A stretch of 52,303 bases of DNA, from the NCBI GenBank assembly GCA_016839785.1, contig JAEOTQ010000114.1, forward strand, positions 1 to 52,303. Reading direction: 5' to 3'. Below are positions 51,711 through 52,303 of this stretch, one piece after another; position 1 is the stretch's first letter; each line of letters begins with the position of its first letter. The translations under genes and the position numbers were made by a program. This DNA comes from Candidatus Hodarchaeota archaeon (GTDB taxonomy: Archaea > Asgardarchaeota > Heimdallarchaeia > Hodarchaeales > Hodarchaeaceae). Below the pieces are notes generated by a model, which was not told the DNA's origin, ran no database searches, and saw nothing but the letters and a program-made list of their open reading frames with translations.

Positions 51711-52023
51711 GTGTTTTTTGATGGTCAGAAAGTGCAACTGTCGTCATCAGTCATTTGAACAAGAATATACTTGCCCATTAGACCTCCGTAGACCGTCTTT
51801 GTCATCATAAGGGAAAATAATAACTTATTTTGTTACTATTATCCCCTCTAAACTTGATATTTCCTTGATTGGAAATTATTAATGTTTTTTCCTATACACA
51901 AACATAAGATAATTACGGTTATGAATATATACCAATAATAAATAGTAAGTAACAAGAAAAAGATGACGCATTGAACATTCACATGATGTGTAGGAAATAA
52001 AAACCAGCAATACCTTCTTATTT

Positions 52024-52303
52024 ATGATCATACTTGTAGTATTAACGATCGGTCTACCAGAAATTTATGAAGAACATATAACCACTGATATTAAAGTCGA
52101 TTCACGATTCATTGTAGGATCCACTGAATCACTCCAAGAATCTAGAAATAAGAAAGAAGATTCTCCATTAGCTTTTAAGTTATTGGTTTATAATGTCCAA
52201 GATAGTGGTCCTGACGGTCGATGGTTACAGGTAGCAAAAGAGGAGAATGCTGATTTAATTATTGCTGTTGAAACAGGCCTATGGGGCAGAGATAATGATA
52301 AAA
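52024..52303 (+). CDS. Endonuclease/exonuclease/phosphatase-family protein, 3'-truncated
   Basis: The frame runs off the right edge. It starts with a hydrophobic segment (MIILVVLTIGLPEIY) that may be part of a signal peptide. Then, from about residue 59, KLLVYNVQDSGPDGRWLQVA and ENADLIIAVETG match the first strands of the EEP (DNase I-like) fold: strand-Asn, helix, then the catalytic Glu in the A-V-E-T motif. The in-frame codon ATA at 51997, just after TAGGA, could extend the signal peptide (IKTSNTFLF). Being extracytoplasmic, it could degrade external DNA or phosphoesters. Confidence 0.7.
   Translation, partial: MIILVVLTIGLPEIYEEHITTDIKVDSRFIVGSTESLQESRNKKEDSPLAFKLLVYNVQDSGPDGRWLQVAKEENADLIIAVETGLWGRDNDK

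Noticed and set aside
1-52303. CRISPR arrays, insertion sequences, prophage, toxin-antitoxin islands
   Set aside because: No spaced direct repeats, transposase motifs, integrase or phage structural genes were seen on either strand.

Overview
The window is AT-rich archaeal DNA, most probably from an Asgard archaeon. The translation and processing genes are of archaeal/eukaryotic type: eS30, eL42, eS6, eS19, eS26, aIF2-gamma, aIF5B, aEF2, SRP19, Trm1, PDCD5, Rio2, LSm, a GPN-loop GTPase and a multi-OB RPA. Several are characteristic of Asgard or eukaryotes: an Elf1-type zinc-ribbon elongation factor, a Roadblock/LC7 protein and a probable EMC6-like membrane protein. Two tRNA genes carry introns. 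Starts are often TTG or GTG behind AGGTGA-type Shine-Dalgarno sequences. I cannot assign the class.

Left part (1-14.4 kb). After a truncated methionyl-tRNA synthetase with an in-frame TGA, and a HipA-like kinase, the minus strand from 14248 down to 3301 holds a complete 13-gene bacterial-microcompartment (BMC) operon. In transcription order it encodes: a citrate synthase fused to a PduL phosphotransacylase; BMC-H; a flavoprotein-like protein; BMC-P; CoA-acylating aldehyde dehydrogenase; an RnfC/PduS-like flavo-iron-sulfur protein; BMC-H; a PduT-like BMC-T with a pore cysteine; RpiB; BMC-P with a long basic tail; BMC-P; a flavoprotein-like domain fused to deoxyribose-phosphate aldolase; and acetate kinase. 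The inferred chemistry is cleavage of 2-deoxyribose-5-phosphate to glyceraldehyde-3-phosphate plus acetaldehyde inside the shell, then oxidation of acetaldehyde to acetyl-CoA. Acetyl-CoA can then go to acetyl-phosphate (PduL), acetate and ATP (AckA), or to citrate through the fused citrate synthase. No alcohol dehydrogenase is present. The RnfC-like protein with the iron-sulfur-type BMC-T suggests that electrons leave the shell. This operon is the main discovery candidate, and the citrate synthase-PduL fusion is its most unusual part.

Middle part (14.4-31.4 kb). This region has a cysteine-cluster protein, eS30, a flavin reductase, zinc-ribbon proteins, an intron-containing initiator tRNA-Met and a C_GCAxxG_C_C family protein. 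It continues with eL42, an SEC11-type signal peptidase, a GPN GTPase, the EMC6-like protein, an AMMECR1 protein, a ThiI-like protein with a degenerate PP-loop, and tRNA-Thr. Then follow the eS6/aIF2-gamma/PIN operon, aIF5B, SRP19, a FtsJ-type methyltransferase, Trm1 and a tRNA-Pro with an intron in its D-loop.

Right part (31.4-52.3 kb). This region has an SDR oxidoreductase, RPA, an EngB-like GTPase, a dolichol-kinase-like protein, Elf1, an anchored DUF4350-like protein, eS19, PDCD5, biotin ligase and a possible PD-(D/E)XK protein. It continues with an M24 peptidase, aEF2, tRNA-Arg, eS26, a Roadblock protein, a PfkB-like kinase, LSm, a DUF460 protein and Rio2. The start of an endonuclease/exonuclease/phosphatase-family protein is cut by the right edge. 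Apart from the BMC operon the region looks like ordinary, vertically inherited archaeal core genome. I saw no insertion sequences, phage genes or CRISPR arrays.
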